A DNA stretch of 7,404 nt from Acidobacteriota bacterium (GTDB taxonomy: Bacteria > Acidobacteriota > Blastocatellia > Pyrinomonadales > Pyrinomonadaceae). A program made the position numbers and the translations under genes. The stretch covers positions 1,249-8,652 of the forward strand of contig QHXE01000029.1 in assembly GCA_003222835.1 (NCBI GenBank), in the 5' to 3' direction. Numbering within the stretch: the first letter of the stretch is position 1; each line of letters begins with the position of its first letter. Positions 1-4,620 of the stretch are shown here, one piece after another. The notes beneath the pieces were generated by a model, which saw only the letters and a program-made list of their open reading frames with translations, was not told where the DNA came from and ran no database searches.

Positions 1-253
1 CTGTACTGCCGAACCATCCGGCCAAAGCGCCAACGCGAAGCAACACTATAGCTCTGGTAGCCTCGTCAAGATCGTTTAGATTTGGGGGCCCGTTTCGCTC
101 AGGCCAAAACTCGCTTAGCGCTTCGTACGCCGCCTCGTATTCGCCTGCCTTTTCCAGCTGCTTGGCCAGATCGCAGCAGTATACCGCCCGCTCGCCGCTA
201 CTTAGTCCCCGAGTCTCCTCGCGCAGCGCACTCAGTTGAGATGTTAAGTTCAT
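1..253 (-). CDS. TPR-type helical repeat protein, N-terminal fragment (runs off left edge)
   Basis: An open minus-strand frame starts at ATG 253-251 and runs without a stop to base 1, giving 84 codons. It begins MNLTSQLSALREETRGLSSG. Residues ~30-48 (LAKQLEKAGEYEAAYEALS) have the alternating small/aromatic pattern of a TPR helix pair, followed by FWPERN and a second helical segment ending in LLRVGALAGWFGS. An AGAAAGGT purine run at 263-270 is a fair ribosome binding site about 10 nt upstream. From memory, similar N-termini belong to ~400-500 residue multi-TPR proteins of Blastocatellia, some of which seem to end in a Fis-type helix-turn-helix; neither point can be checked here because the rest is outside the window. 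Such proteins would be cytoplasmic sensors or regulators. The gene is divergent from the secreted peptide gene at 412, which suggests a functional pair. That it is coding is fairly sure; the family is moderately sure; the role is inference. Confidence 0.7.
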   Translation of the reverse strand, partial: MNLTSQLSALREETRGLSSGERAVYCCDLAKQLEKAGEYEAAYEALSEFWPERNGPPNLNDLDEATRAIVLLRVGALAGWFGST

Positions 254-277
254 ATGGGGGCTACCTTTCTATTTGAA

Positions 278-286
278 TGATACAAT
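278..286 (+). promoter_or_regulatory. Candidate extended -10 promoter element for the small peptide gene
   Basis: TGATACAAT matches an extended -10 (TGn followed by TACAAT, five of six to TATAAT). No good -35 is visible 17 bp upstream, as expected for extended -10 promoters. Transcription would start near 293 and give a leader of about 120 nt before the ATG at 412. The opposite strand reads TATCAT over the same bases, so the divergent TPR gene could use an overlapping promoter, but that one is weaker. Motif-based only. Confidence 0.33.
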
Positions 287-303
287 CTTTTACGCCACGA
301 CGC

Positions 304-326
304 TTGAACTCTATTATTGAGCTCGA
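304..326. promoter_or_regulatory. Candidate operator dyad in the divergent intergenic region
   Basis: TTGAACTC and GAGCTCGA form inverted arms separated by 7 bp (TATTATT), with one mismatch and one T-G pair. The dyad lies between the two divergent genes, downstream of the candidate -10, where a dimeric repressor or activator could act on the peptide gene. TTGAAC with TAAGAG 17 bp further on is an alternative but poor sigma-70 promoter over the same bases. A nearby 15-nt hairpin (AAGACG-CTT-CGTCTT, 348-362) would fall in the leader RNA. No binding protein can be named. Confidence 0.25.
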
Positions 327-411
327 TAAGAGCCATCGCCAGTTCTGAAGACGCTTCGTCTTGGTGGTTAGAGAAACTCGCAACAACAATTCACAACCCA
401 AAGGAGAAACC

Positions 412-663
412 ATGAAAACCCTAAAGAGATTAGGTGCGGCCATCGCTTTAACGTTCGTTTTCGCGTTTGGAGCCTTCGCTGATTGCCCACCACCGATACC
501 CGGTGAAATGAACGCTCCACCATGCACCACCGCTCAAATCACGCCTGATGATCCTACGGCTCCGGAAACGAGCACGCCACCAAATACCGAAGACGTGTTC
601 ACAATTTCCGACGCCGCTGAGGCCACTGTTGATTTACTCCTAAGCGTGCTGTCTATTTTCTAA
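412..663 (+). CDS. Small secreted Pro-rich acidic peptide, putative signal peptide/pheromone precursor
   Basis: The frame is open further upstream, but ATG 412 is chosen because a strong AAAGGAG (400-406) sits 5 nt before it and because a complete signal peptide begins there. The product is 83 residues. Residues 1-23 (K2, K5, R6, hydrophobic core LTFVFAFG, cleavage site AFA) form a Sec signal peptide. The mature part, ~60 residues, has about 11 prolines, ten Asp/Glu and no Lys, Arg or His. It contains DCPPPIPGEMNAPPC with Cys25 and Cys38, a Thr/Pro/Asp-rich middle and a hydrophobic C-terminus (ATVDLLLSVLSIF). There is no lipobox because Asp precedes the first Cys. No enzyme domain is recognisable. 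I recall similar short peptides beside TPR genes in Acidobacteriota, unverified. A role as secreted signal for the divergent TPR protein is inference; a small cell-envelope protein is the alternative. Confidence 0.72.
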   Translation: MKTLKRLGAAIALTFVFAFGAFADCPPPIPGEMNAPPCTTAQITPDDPTAPETSTPPNTEDVFTISDAAEATVDLLLSVLSIF

Positions 664-690
664 CGGCCGCTTGACTGACCCCGAATCCTT

Positions 691-723
691 GGTTGCCGCC
701 GATTGGCTTGGCGACCTAGTTTT
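691..723 (+). terminator. Probable intrinsic terminator of the small peptide gene
   Basis: Starting 27 nt after the peptide stop codon, arms GGTTGCC (691-697) and GGCGACC (710-716) pair over 7 bp with one T-G wobble. The stem continues with GCC/GGC around a GATT loop, leaving a two-base TT bulge. The stem is followed by TAGTTTT (717-723). The GC-rich stem and short T-tract suit a Rho-independent terminator, though the T-tract is modest. Confidence 0.52.
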
Positions 724-989
724 CGTGTGCCGACTTACACTTTTGAGAATCCCTGCACTCTGCGAGAGCCTCATGACTGGGGCGATCTGAACGAGCGGTA
801 GCATAAACTCTCGCATCGACGAATGCAACTAGATTTCAACGTCCGAGTAGCCAGCTGACCTTTACAGTCCTATTGCAAGCTGTCAGGCGTCGCGCAAGCC
901 GACGGTTTGCCAAACTGGCGGGCATTCATGAGAGATCAGAGCTTTTCAGAGGACTCTCTTTCCCCAAGTTAACCTTAACCCGCATTCAA

Positions 990-1018
990 TTGACAAGGGC
1001 GCTTGTGTGTAGTAGCGT
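990..1018 (+). promoter_or_regulatory. Candidate sigma-70 promoter for phoH-ybeY
   Basis: A perfect -35 hexamer TTGACA (990-995) is followed after 17 bp by TAGCGT (1013-1018), which matches only three of six bases of the -10 consensus. Transcription from about 1025 would give a leader of roughly 80 nt before the phoH start. The position is good and the -35 is strong; the weak -10 lowers confidence. Confidence 0.38.
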
Positions 1019-1085
1019 CCGGTGCACACGCTTATGCAACGAAGTTTCGGACCAAGTCACGGCCTCAATCCATTAATAAATTACT

Positions 1086-1095
1086 AAGGAGAGAG
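1086..1095 (+). promoter_or_regulatory. Ribosome binding site that fixes the phoH TTG start
   Basis: AAGGAGAGAG is the only strong Shine-Dalgarno sequence near the 5' end of phoH. It lies 9 nt (end of the purine run) to 13 nt (end of AGGAG) before TTG 1105. An in-frame earlier start at 1003 lacks such a site and would add 34 residues (starting [15 protein letters not shown]) that do not resemble PhoH. Confidence 0.6.
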
Positions 1096-1104
1096 TTTTA
1101 CCAC

Positions 1105-2058
1105 TTGCAGCAGATAGAGCTTCCACCAAGAGGACTGGAAACGCTTTTCGGCGTTCACGACCAGAACATCAAGTATCTCGAATCGCTGCTCGACATTCAG
1201 ATCAACGCCCGCGGCCATAACCTGACCGTGACTGGCGTGCCGAAAGACGTCGCCACGGCCGAACAAATCCTGCATGATTTTGCCGACCTGTTTGCTGAAG
1301 GACGACAGTTCACCGACCGGGAACTGCGAGAGGCATTTGCTCAAATTGCCGAAGACCGCGCCTACAGTCTGCGCGACTATTTCACGCGTTCGCGTTTCAG
1401 CCCTGCCGGCAAAAAACAAGTTGCACCGAAATCGGCGATGCAGCGGAGGTATATCGAGACCATTCAGCAGAAGGATATCGTTTTTGGCATCGGCCCCGCG
1501 GGAACGGGTAAGACTTATCTCGGGGTGGCCATGGCAGTCCAGTCGCTAATGCAGAAACAAGTCAATCGCATCGTGCTGGCGCGTCCCGCCGTCGAAGCCG
1601 GCGAGAAACTTGGATTTCTTCCCGGCGATTTACAGGAGAAAGTCGATCCTTATCTGCGGCCACTCTACGATGCATTGTTCGATCTTGTTGATTACGAACG
1701 CGTTACGCGGTTGTTGGAAAAGCGCGTGATCGAGATCGCGCCTCTGGCTTTCATGCGCGGACGAACTCTATCGGATGCGTTCGTGATCCTCGACGAAGCG
1801 CAAAACACAACGAGTGAGCAGATGAAGATGTTTTTGACGCGCATCGGATTTGGTTCGAAGGCAGTAATCACCGGCGACGTAACACAGATTGATCTTCCGA
1901 CGGGGAAGCGCAGCGGTCTGGTCGAAGCTGAGCGTGTGCTGGCCGGCATCGACGGTATCGAGTTCATCTACTTCAGCGAAAAGGACGTCGTGCGTCACAA
2001 ACTGGTGCAGATGATCATTAAGGCTTACGAGACGCACACGAAGAAGAGCGAGATATAA
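1105..2058 (+). CDS. phoH: PhoH-family ATPase (YbeZ/PhoL-like)
   Basis: A 317-residue protein from a TTG start; PhoH/YbeZ proteins are usually 320-350 residues. The N-terminal ~100 residues ([20 protein letters not shown], then [12 protein letters not shown]) are the KH-like nucleic-acid-binding domain typical of the family. A P-loop NTPase domain follows: Walker A GPAGTGKT at 130-137, [18 protein letters not shown] near 158, Walker [10 protein letters not shown] around Asp230-Glu231, and the sensor-like [12 protein letters not shown] at 254-265. The family is cytoplasmic, hydrolyses ATP and is associated with RNA metabolism; YbeZ partners with YbeY in ribosome and 16S rRNA maturation. The gene is followed by ybeY 52 nt downstream. 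In many bacteria an HD-domain membrane phosphodiesterase gene (yqfF-like) lies between these two, and it is absent here. All catalytic motifs are intact. The TTG start is inferred from the ribosome binding site and family alignment. Confidence 0.95.
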   Translation: MQQIELPPRGLETLFGVHDQNIKYLESLLDIQINARGHNLTVTGVPKDVATAEQILHDFADLFAEGRQFTDRELREAFAQIAEDRAYSLRDYFTRSRFSPAGKKQVAPKSAMQRRYIETIQQKDIVFGIGPAGTGKTYLGVAMAVQSLMQKQVNRIVLARPAVEAGEKLGFLPGDLQEKVDPYLRPLYDALFDLVDYERVTRLLEKRVIEIAPLAFMRGRTLSDAFVILDEAQNTTSEQMKMFLTRIGFGSKAVITGDVTQIDLPTGKRSGLVEAERVLAGIDGIEFIYFSEKDVVRHKLVQMIIKAYETHTKKSEI

Positions 2059-2059
2059 T

Positions 2060-2102
2060 TTGGAGTGCGCCGGTATAGCCCAGCAGCGACGGCGCACTCC
2101 AA
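2060..2102. repeat. Perfect 13-bp inverted repeat between phoH and ybeY
   Basis: The arms TTGGAGTGCGCCG (2060-2072) and CGGCGCACTCCAA (2090-2102) are exactly complementary, with a 17-nt loop. The palindrome starts 2 nt after the phoH stop and ends 8 nt before the ybeY ATG, so it fills the intergenic gap. No T-tract follows, so it is not a normal intrinsic terminator. Its right arm overlaps the only purine run (AAGAG, 2101-2105) that could serve as the ybeY ribosome binding site. It resembles GC-rich dispersed palindromes that I recall from acidobacterial and verrucomicrobial genomes, which is unverified. Confidence 0.9.
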
Positions 2103-2110
2103 GAGTTGCG

Positions 2111-2536
2111 ATGATCGAAATCATTAATCGCCAGCGGCGGCGCAAGATCGAAACGAAGCAATGGCGCGCCTTTGGTGAGGAAGCTTTGAAGTCGATTGGC
2201 GCGAAAAAGCCCAACGTGACTATTGTCTTTGTCGGCGACAACGCAATCAGAGAGTTGAACCGTCGCTTCCGAGGCAAAGATTACGCGACCGACGTGCTTT
2301 CATTCCCTTCCGCAGCCGAGCCGTTTGAAACGGAAAATCGATCGCATCTTGGCGAGGTCGTGATTTCCGTTCAACGAGCGACGGCACAAGCCCAGAGCAA
2401 TCGTCTGAATTTTGAAAATGAAGTCAAGCAACTAATCCTTCACGGATTGCTGCATCTCTGCGGCTACGATCACGAAACTGATAACAGTGAAATGAATCGC
2501 CTGGAGTTGCGGCTACGCAAGCGACTCGGAATCTAG
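2111..2536 (+). CDS. ybeY: Endoribonuclease YbeY (16S rRNA maturation)
   Basis: A 141-residue UPF0054-family protein of nearly usual length (~150). YbeY is a zinc-dependent single-strand endoribonuclease needed for 16S rRNA 3'-end processing and late 30S quality control. Visible signatures are TDVLSFP at 60-66, GEVVIS at 81-86, and the metal-binding motif HGLLHLCGYDH with His111, His115 and His121. The frame is open upstream to 2060, but ATG 2111 is chosen because MIEIINRQ matches the normal N-terminus and the extra 17 residues would be encoded by the palindrome. The ribosome binding site is weak (AAGAG) and would be partly masked by the upstream hairpin. The gene is probably cotranscribed with phoH. 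Its stop lies 14 bp from the stop of the convergent coxG, so the usual downstream partners (CNNM/hemolysin-like transporter, era) are absent. Confidence 0.96.
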   Translation: MIEIINRQRRRKIETKQWRAFGEEALKSIGAKKPNVTIVFVGDNAIRELNRRFRGKDYATDVLSFPSAAEPFETENRSHLGEVVISVQRATAQAQSNRLNFENEVKQLILHGLLHLCGYDHETDNSEMNRLELRLRKRLGI

Positions 2537-2550
2537 CTGCCTTTCAGAGA

Positions 2551-3012
2551 TCAACCGCCCGCTACCGCAGGCGGTACTGACCGGGCTTCTAATTCCAGAG
2601 CAGTGAAGAATCGCCCAGCCATCATCTTTGCGGCCGCTTGAATCATGCGCTGGCCAACTCCGGCAATCGTGCCTCCAACTTGCAGTTCTCCCGAGTATTT
2701 AATCATTGTGCTGCCGTCTTGCTCGAGCAAATCGAAATTCGCGGAGCCTTTGGCAAATCCCACGATGCCTTTGCCCTCAACCACGATGCGATAATGTTCG
2801 GGAGGACGCATGTCTTCGAGGCGCACGTTACCTTTGAAGGTACCCTTGATTGACCCGACACCGGCTTTGAGAGTGGCCGCGTAGGTGCGCTCGCCAATCA
2901 GCTCGAGCGATTCGCAGCCCGGAATGCACCGGCGAAGAATTTCAGGATCGATCAGTGCCGCATAGATTCGATGTCTCGGCGCGTGCAGTTCTTGAGTGCT
3001 TTCGATTTGCAT
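2551..3012 (-). CDS. coxG: CoxG-like SRPBCC family accessory protein
   Basis: A 153-residue protein starting MQIESTQELHAPRHRIYAAL, followed by DPEILRRCIPGCESLELIGE, the hallmark N-terminus of the CO dehydrogenase subunit G family (SRPBCC fold). Later conserved parts are GSIKGTFKGNVRLEDM and YSGELQVGGTIAGVGQRMI. CoxG proteins are associated with membrane attachment of aerobic CO dehydrogenase and with its electron transfer to quinone. Long CoxG forms carry an extra C-terminal membrane-anchoring region, which is missing here. The last residues (SVPPAVAGG and the stop) are encoded by a palindromic element and look like a late addition. It is the last gene of the cox-like operon, 88 nt after coxM, and no clear Shine-Dalgarno precedes the ATG, so translation may be weak or coupled. 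Confidence 0.88.
   Translation of the reverse strand: MQIESTQELHAPRHRIYAALIDPEILRRCIPGCESLELIGERTYAATLKAGVGSIKGTFKGNVRLEDMRPPEHYRIVVEGKGIVGFAKGSANFDLLEQDGSTMIKYSGELQVGGTIAGVGQRMIQAAAKMMAGRFFTALELEARSVPPAVAGG
2554..2575. repeat. Palindromic element forming the 3' end of coxG
   Basis: ACCGCC (2554-2559) and GGCGGT (2570-2575) are perfectly inverted arms. After one mismatch, GC/GC pairs continue around a TACC loop. Read on the minus strand it encodes the final VPPAVAGG of CoxG immediately before the TGA at 2551-2553. I recall this peptide string as the translation of a widespread short palindrome in acidobacterial genomes, which a genome search would have to confirm. Lying between two converging genes, it could also act as a bidirectional 3'-end hairpin, although no T-tract follows on either strand. 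Confidence 0.6.
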
Positions 3013-3028
3013 GAAGGATTTGGGTGTC

Positions 3029-3092
3029 GGGGCGTCGGATGCACGGTGTAGGTTTTTAGATTCAGTAACCTATACCCAACACCTTACGCCCC
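3029..3092. repeat. Long imperfect inverted repeat between coxM and coxG
   Basis: The 26-nt arms 3029-3054 and 3067-3092 match at 18 of 26 positions when one is reverse-complemented. Both ends are strongest (GGGGCGT with ACGCCCC; TAGGTT with AACCTA), around a 12-nt loop. The hairpin begins 8 nt after the coxM stop and occupies most of the 88-nt coxM-coxG gap. No T-run follows it in the operon direction, so it fits an mRNA stability/processing hairpin or a decayed miniature element better than a terminator. Confidence 0.6.
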
Positions 3093-3100
3093 AAACCCTG

Positions 3101-3964
3101 CTATCTCGCTCGTGACGCGGCGGTGGTGATGGCCCGCCTCGCGAAAACCTGAGCCAAGTGCCGGCGGTAATCTTCCGATGCAAACAGATCGCCGTTGACA
3201 TCGATGCCCTCCGTCGCGCGCGCCGCCGCGTCGGCGATTGCTTTGTCGTCGAGTGTTCGACCGGTCAAGGCGGATTCAACCGCTGCCGCACGATAAGCTT
3301 TCGACGACACGCCCGTAATGCCCACGCTCGCCTTCTGGCATCCGCTGTCACCGTCAAGCAAGAGGTTCGCGGCGACGCCAACAACCGCGAAGCCCGATGC
3401 GGGATGGTGCATCTTGACGTAAGCCTGACCGGCGCGCCCCTGAGGTTTGCTGATGCGAATCTCGCGCAGAATCTCGGCCGGCTCCAATGCCGTGGTCAAG
3501 AGGTCAACAAAGAAATCATCAGCTTTGATTGTGCGCTCGCCGTTTTTGCCGGCAACAACCAGTTCAGCGTCGAGTGCGATGACCGCCGCCGGCCAGTCGC
3601 CTGCGGGATCAGAGTGCGCGACGCTGCCACCGATTGTTCCACAGTTTCTCACCTGGACATCGCCGATGCTGGCGGCACATTCAGAAAGCAACGGGCAAAT
3701 CTTTTTCAGCAGGTCTGACGATTCGATTTGGTAATGCGTAGTCATCGCGCCGATGCGAATCTGGCTATCTGCTTCGACGATGTAGGACAAGTCCTTGATG
3801 CGGCCAATGTCGATCAGCATCGACGGCATCGCTAGACGCAGCTTCATGGCTGGAATCAAACTGTGCCCGCCGGCGAGTATCTTGGCGTCTTCATTCTGCG
3901 CTAACAACGAAACCGCTTCATCAAGTGTGTTGGCGCGAACATAATCGAATTGTGCTGGAATCAT
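3101..3964 (-). CDS. coxM: FAD-binding medium subunit of CODH-like molybdenum hydroxylase (CoxM)
   Basis: A 287-residue protein, the normal length for CoxM. It begins MIPAQFDYVRANTLDEAVSLL, typical of the family. The two FAD-contact motifs are present: AGGHS at 31-35 and TIGGS at 110-114, followed by VAHSDPAGDWPAAVIALDAE. In the middle, ILREIRI and SGFAVVGVAA lead into the CO dehydrogenase flavoprotein C-terminal domain (VGITGVSSKAYRA). It passes electrons from the [2Fe-2S] centres of CoxS to the acceptor through FAD, in the cytoplasm or at the inner face of the membrane. AGGAG (3973-3977) 8 nt upstream supports ATG 3964. The gene is separated from coxL by the DUF4160/DUF2442 pair, and 79 nt lie between DUF2442 and this start. 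Confidence 0.95.
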   Translation of the reverse strand: MIPAQFDYVRANTLDEAVSLLAQNEDAKILAGGHSLIPAMKLRLAMPSMLIDIGRIKDLSYIVEADSQIRIGAMTTHYQIESSDLLKKICPLLSECAASIGDVQVRNCGTIGGSVAHSDPAGDWPAAVIALDAELVVAGKNGERTIKADDFFVDLLTTALEPAEILREIRISKPQGRAGQAYVKMHHPASGFAVVGVAANLLLDGDSGCQKASVGITGVSSKAYRAAAVESALTGRTLDDKAIADAAARATEGIDVNGDLFASEDYRRHLAQVFARRAITTAASRAR

Positions 3965-4043
3965 GATTCATTCTCCTGAAAATTTCCATTTCGCCTGTGT
4001 ATCCATTACGGTAAATCAGAGAGCTTCGGCGCCGGTCCAACTC

Positions 4044-4337
4044 CTACTTCGCCATCAACTCCTCTTCCTCGGCATCCATCCAGGCAGGCTTGAGCCCAAG
4101 GTATAGAACGTCAGGATCAATGTCCGCCCCATTGGGCCAGACAATCGTTCCAGCTTCATCATCGACTCGGACAGCGCGGAACAACTCCCGGTTTCGGCGC
4201 ATTGGTTCAAACATTGGTCCCCACAAGAATTTTTCCAGATCGATGATTTTCTTCGATCCATTAGTGAAAGTTAGATTTATTCTAAAGCCGTCAAGAACTT
4301 CGACCGCCTTGACCCTAACCATTTCCTCATCGTTCAT
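4044..4337 (-). CDS. DUF2442 domain-containing protein
   Basis: A 97-residue small protein made almost entirely of the DUF2442 domain: VKAVEVLDGFRINLTFTNGS, then IIDLEKFLWGPMFEPMR, and the family hallmark TIVWPNGADIDPDVLY at 64-79. The frame extends upstream to 4364, but ATG 4337 is preferred because AGGAG lies 7 nt before it and the added nine residues do not belong to the domain. The gene follows DUF4160 so closely that its Shine-Dalgarno overlaps the DUF4160 stop codon, which predicts translational coupling. DUF2442 and DUF4160 commonly occur as adjacent small genes and have been suspected to form toxin-antitoxin-like modules; the biochemical function is not known to me. The C-terminus is very acidic (DAEEEEL). 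Confidence 0.9.
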   Translation of the reverse strand: MNDEEMVRVKAVEVLDGFRINLTFTNGSKKIIDLEKFLWGPMFEPMRRNRELFRAVRVDDEAGTIVWPNGADIDPDVLYLGLKPAWMDAEEEELMAK

Positions 4338-4344
4338 CGCTTTA

Positions 4345-4349
4345 CTCCT
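4345..4349 (-). promoter_or_regulatory. Shine-Dalgarno of DUF2442 overlapping the DUF4160 stop codon
   Basis: On the minus strand AGGAG (4349-4345) shares two bases with the TAG stop of DUF4160 (4350-4348) and lies 7 nt before ATG 4337. This decides the DUF2442 start and implies that ribosomes ending DUF4160 can reinitiate on DUF2442, holding the two proteins at a fixed ratio. Confidence 0.75.
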
Positions 4350-4608
4350 AGTAGAGCGGCTCAATCGAGTGCAATGTTTGGTGGCGCTGTGCTCTTCGCC
4401 AGTTGTCCCTCAATTCGTTTCGATGCATGTCAGCCCATTCAAGCACTAGACTGTGCGCTCGAGGCGGAAGGCGTCCGCGATAGAGGCGCAGAGTGTCGAT
4501 CTCGTAAAGTGCTTCCTGACCTGAATATTTTGCATGAAAATGTGGTGGCGCATGATCGTCACAGTAGATGTAAATCACAATTCCAAAGAATCGACAGATA
4601 CTAGGCAT
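4348..4608 (-). CDS. DUF4160 domain-containing protein
   Basis: An 86-residue protein that is a complete DUF4160 domain: MPSICRFFGIVIYIYCDDH, then the family-defining APPHFHAKY with His19, His23 and His25, EIDTLRLYRGRLPPRA, and a helical LVLEWADMHRNELRDNW. The His-rich loop could bind metal or act in catalysis, but no activity is established to my knowledge. The start lies 12 nt after the coxL stop with no clear ribosome binding site, so translation may depend on coxL. It forms a two-gene cassette with DUF2442, transcribed in the same direction as the cox genes. The pair may be a toxin-antitoxin-like cargo module or an accessory factor; sequence alone does not tell. Confidence 0.9.
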   Translation of the reverse strand: MPSICRFFGIVIYIYCDDHAPPHFHAKYSGQEALYEIDTLRLYRGRLPPRAHSLVLEWADMHRNELRDNWRRAQRHQTLHSIEPLY

Positions 4609-4620
4609 TGACGCGCAAAA

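Larger units (their letters stand above)
664..1104. other. Intergenic stretch of ~440 bp without a convincing gene
   Basis: Between the small peptide gene and phoH I find no frame with a ribosome binding site plus a recognisable protein. The short open frames here on both strands look like chance frames, with Arg/Ser-rich translations and no start signals. The stretch holds a likely terminator (691-723), a candidate promoter (990-1018) and the phoH ribosome binding site (1086-1095). Nothing supportable is seen in 730-985. Confidence 0.6.

Noticed and set aside
412..663. Small secreted peptide as a lipoprotein
   Set aside because: Asp, not Gly/Ala/Ser, precedes the first Cys after the hydrophobic core, so there is no lipobox; a normal Sec cleavage after AFA is more likely.
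640..828. Minus-strand 62-codon frame after the small peptide gene
   Set aside because: No ribosome binding site, no recognisable sequence, and it covers the probable terminator of the peptide gene.
1003..1104. Longer phoH reading frame starting at TTG 1003
   Set aside because: The added 34 residues do not resemble PhoH, there is no ribosome binding site before 1003, and the region overlaps the candidate promoter. AAGGAG before TTG 1105 fits better.
2060..2102. Palindrome between phoH and ybeY as an intrinsic terminator
   Set aside because: No T-tract follows on the plus strand, and termination here would cut off ybeY, which is functionally linked to phoH.
4338..4364. Longer DUF2442 start at 4364
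   Set aside because: It would overlap DUF4160 by 17 nt and add MSRSTRSKA outside the domain, while a strong AGGAG fits ATG 4337.
4044..4608. Calling DUF4160/DUF2442 a confirmed toxin-antitoxin system
   Set aside because: Adjacency and coupling are suggestive, but neither product shows a recognisable toxin catalytic fold or DNA-binding antitoxin domain in the sequence.
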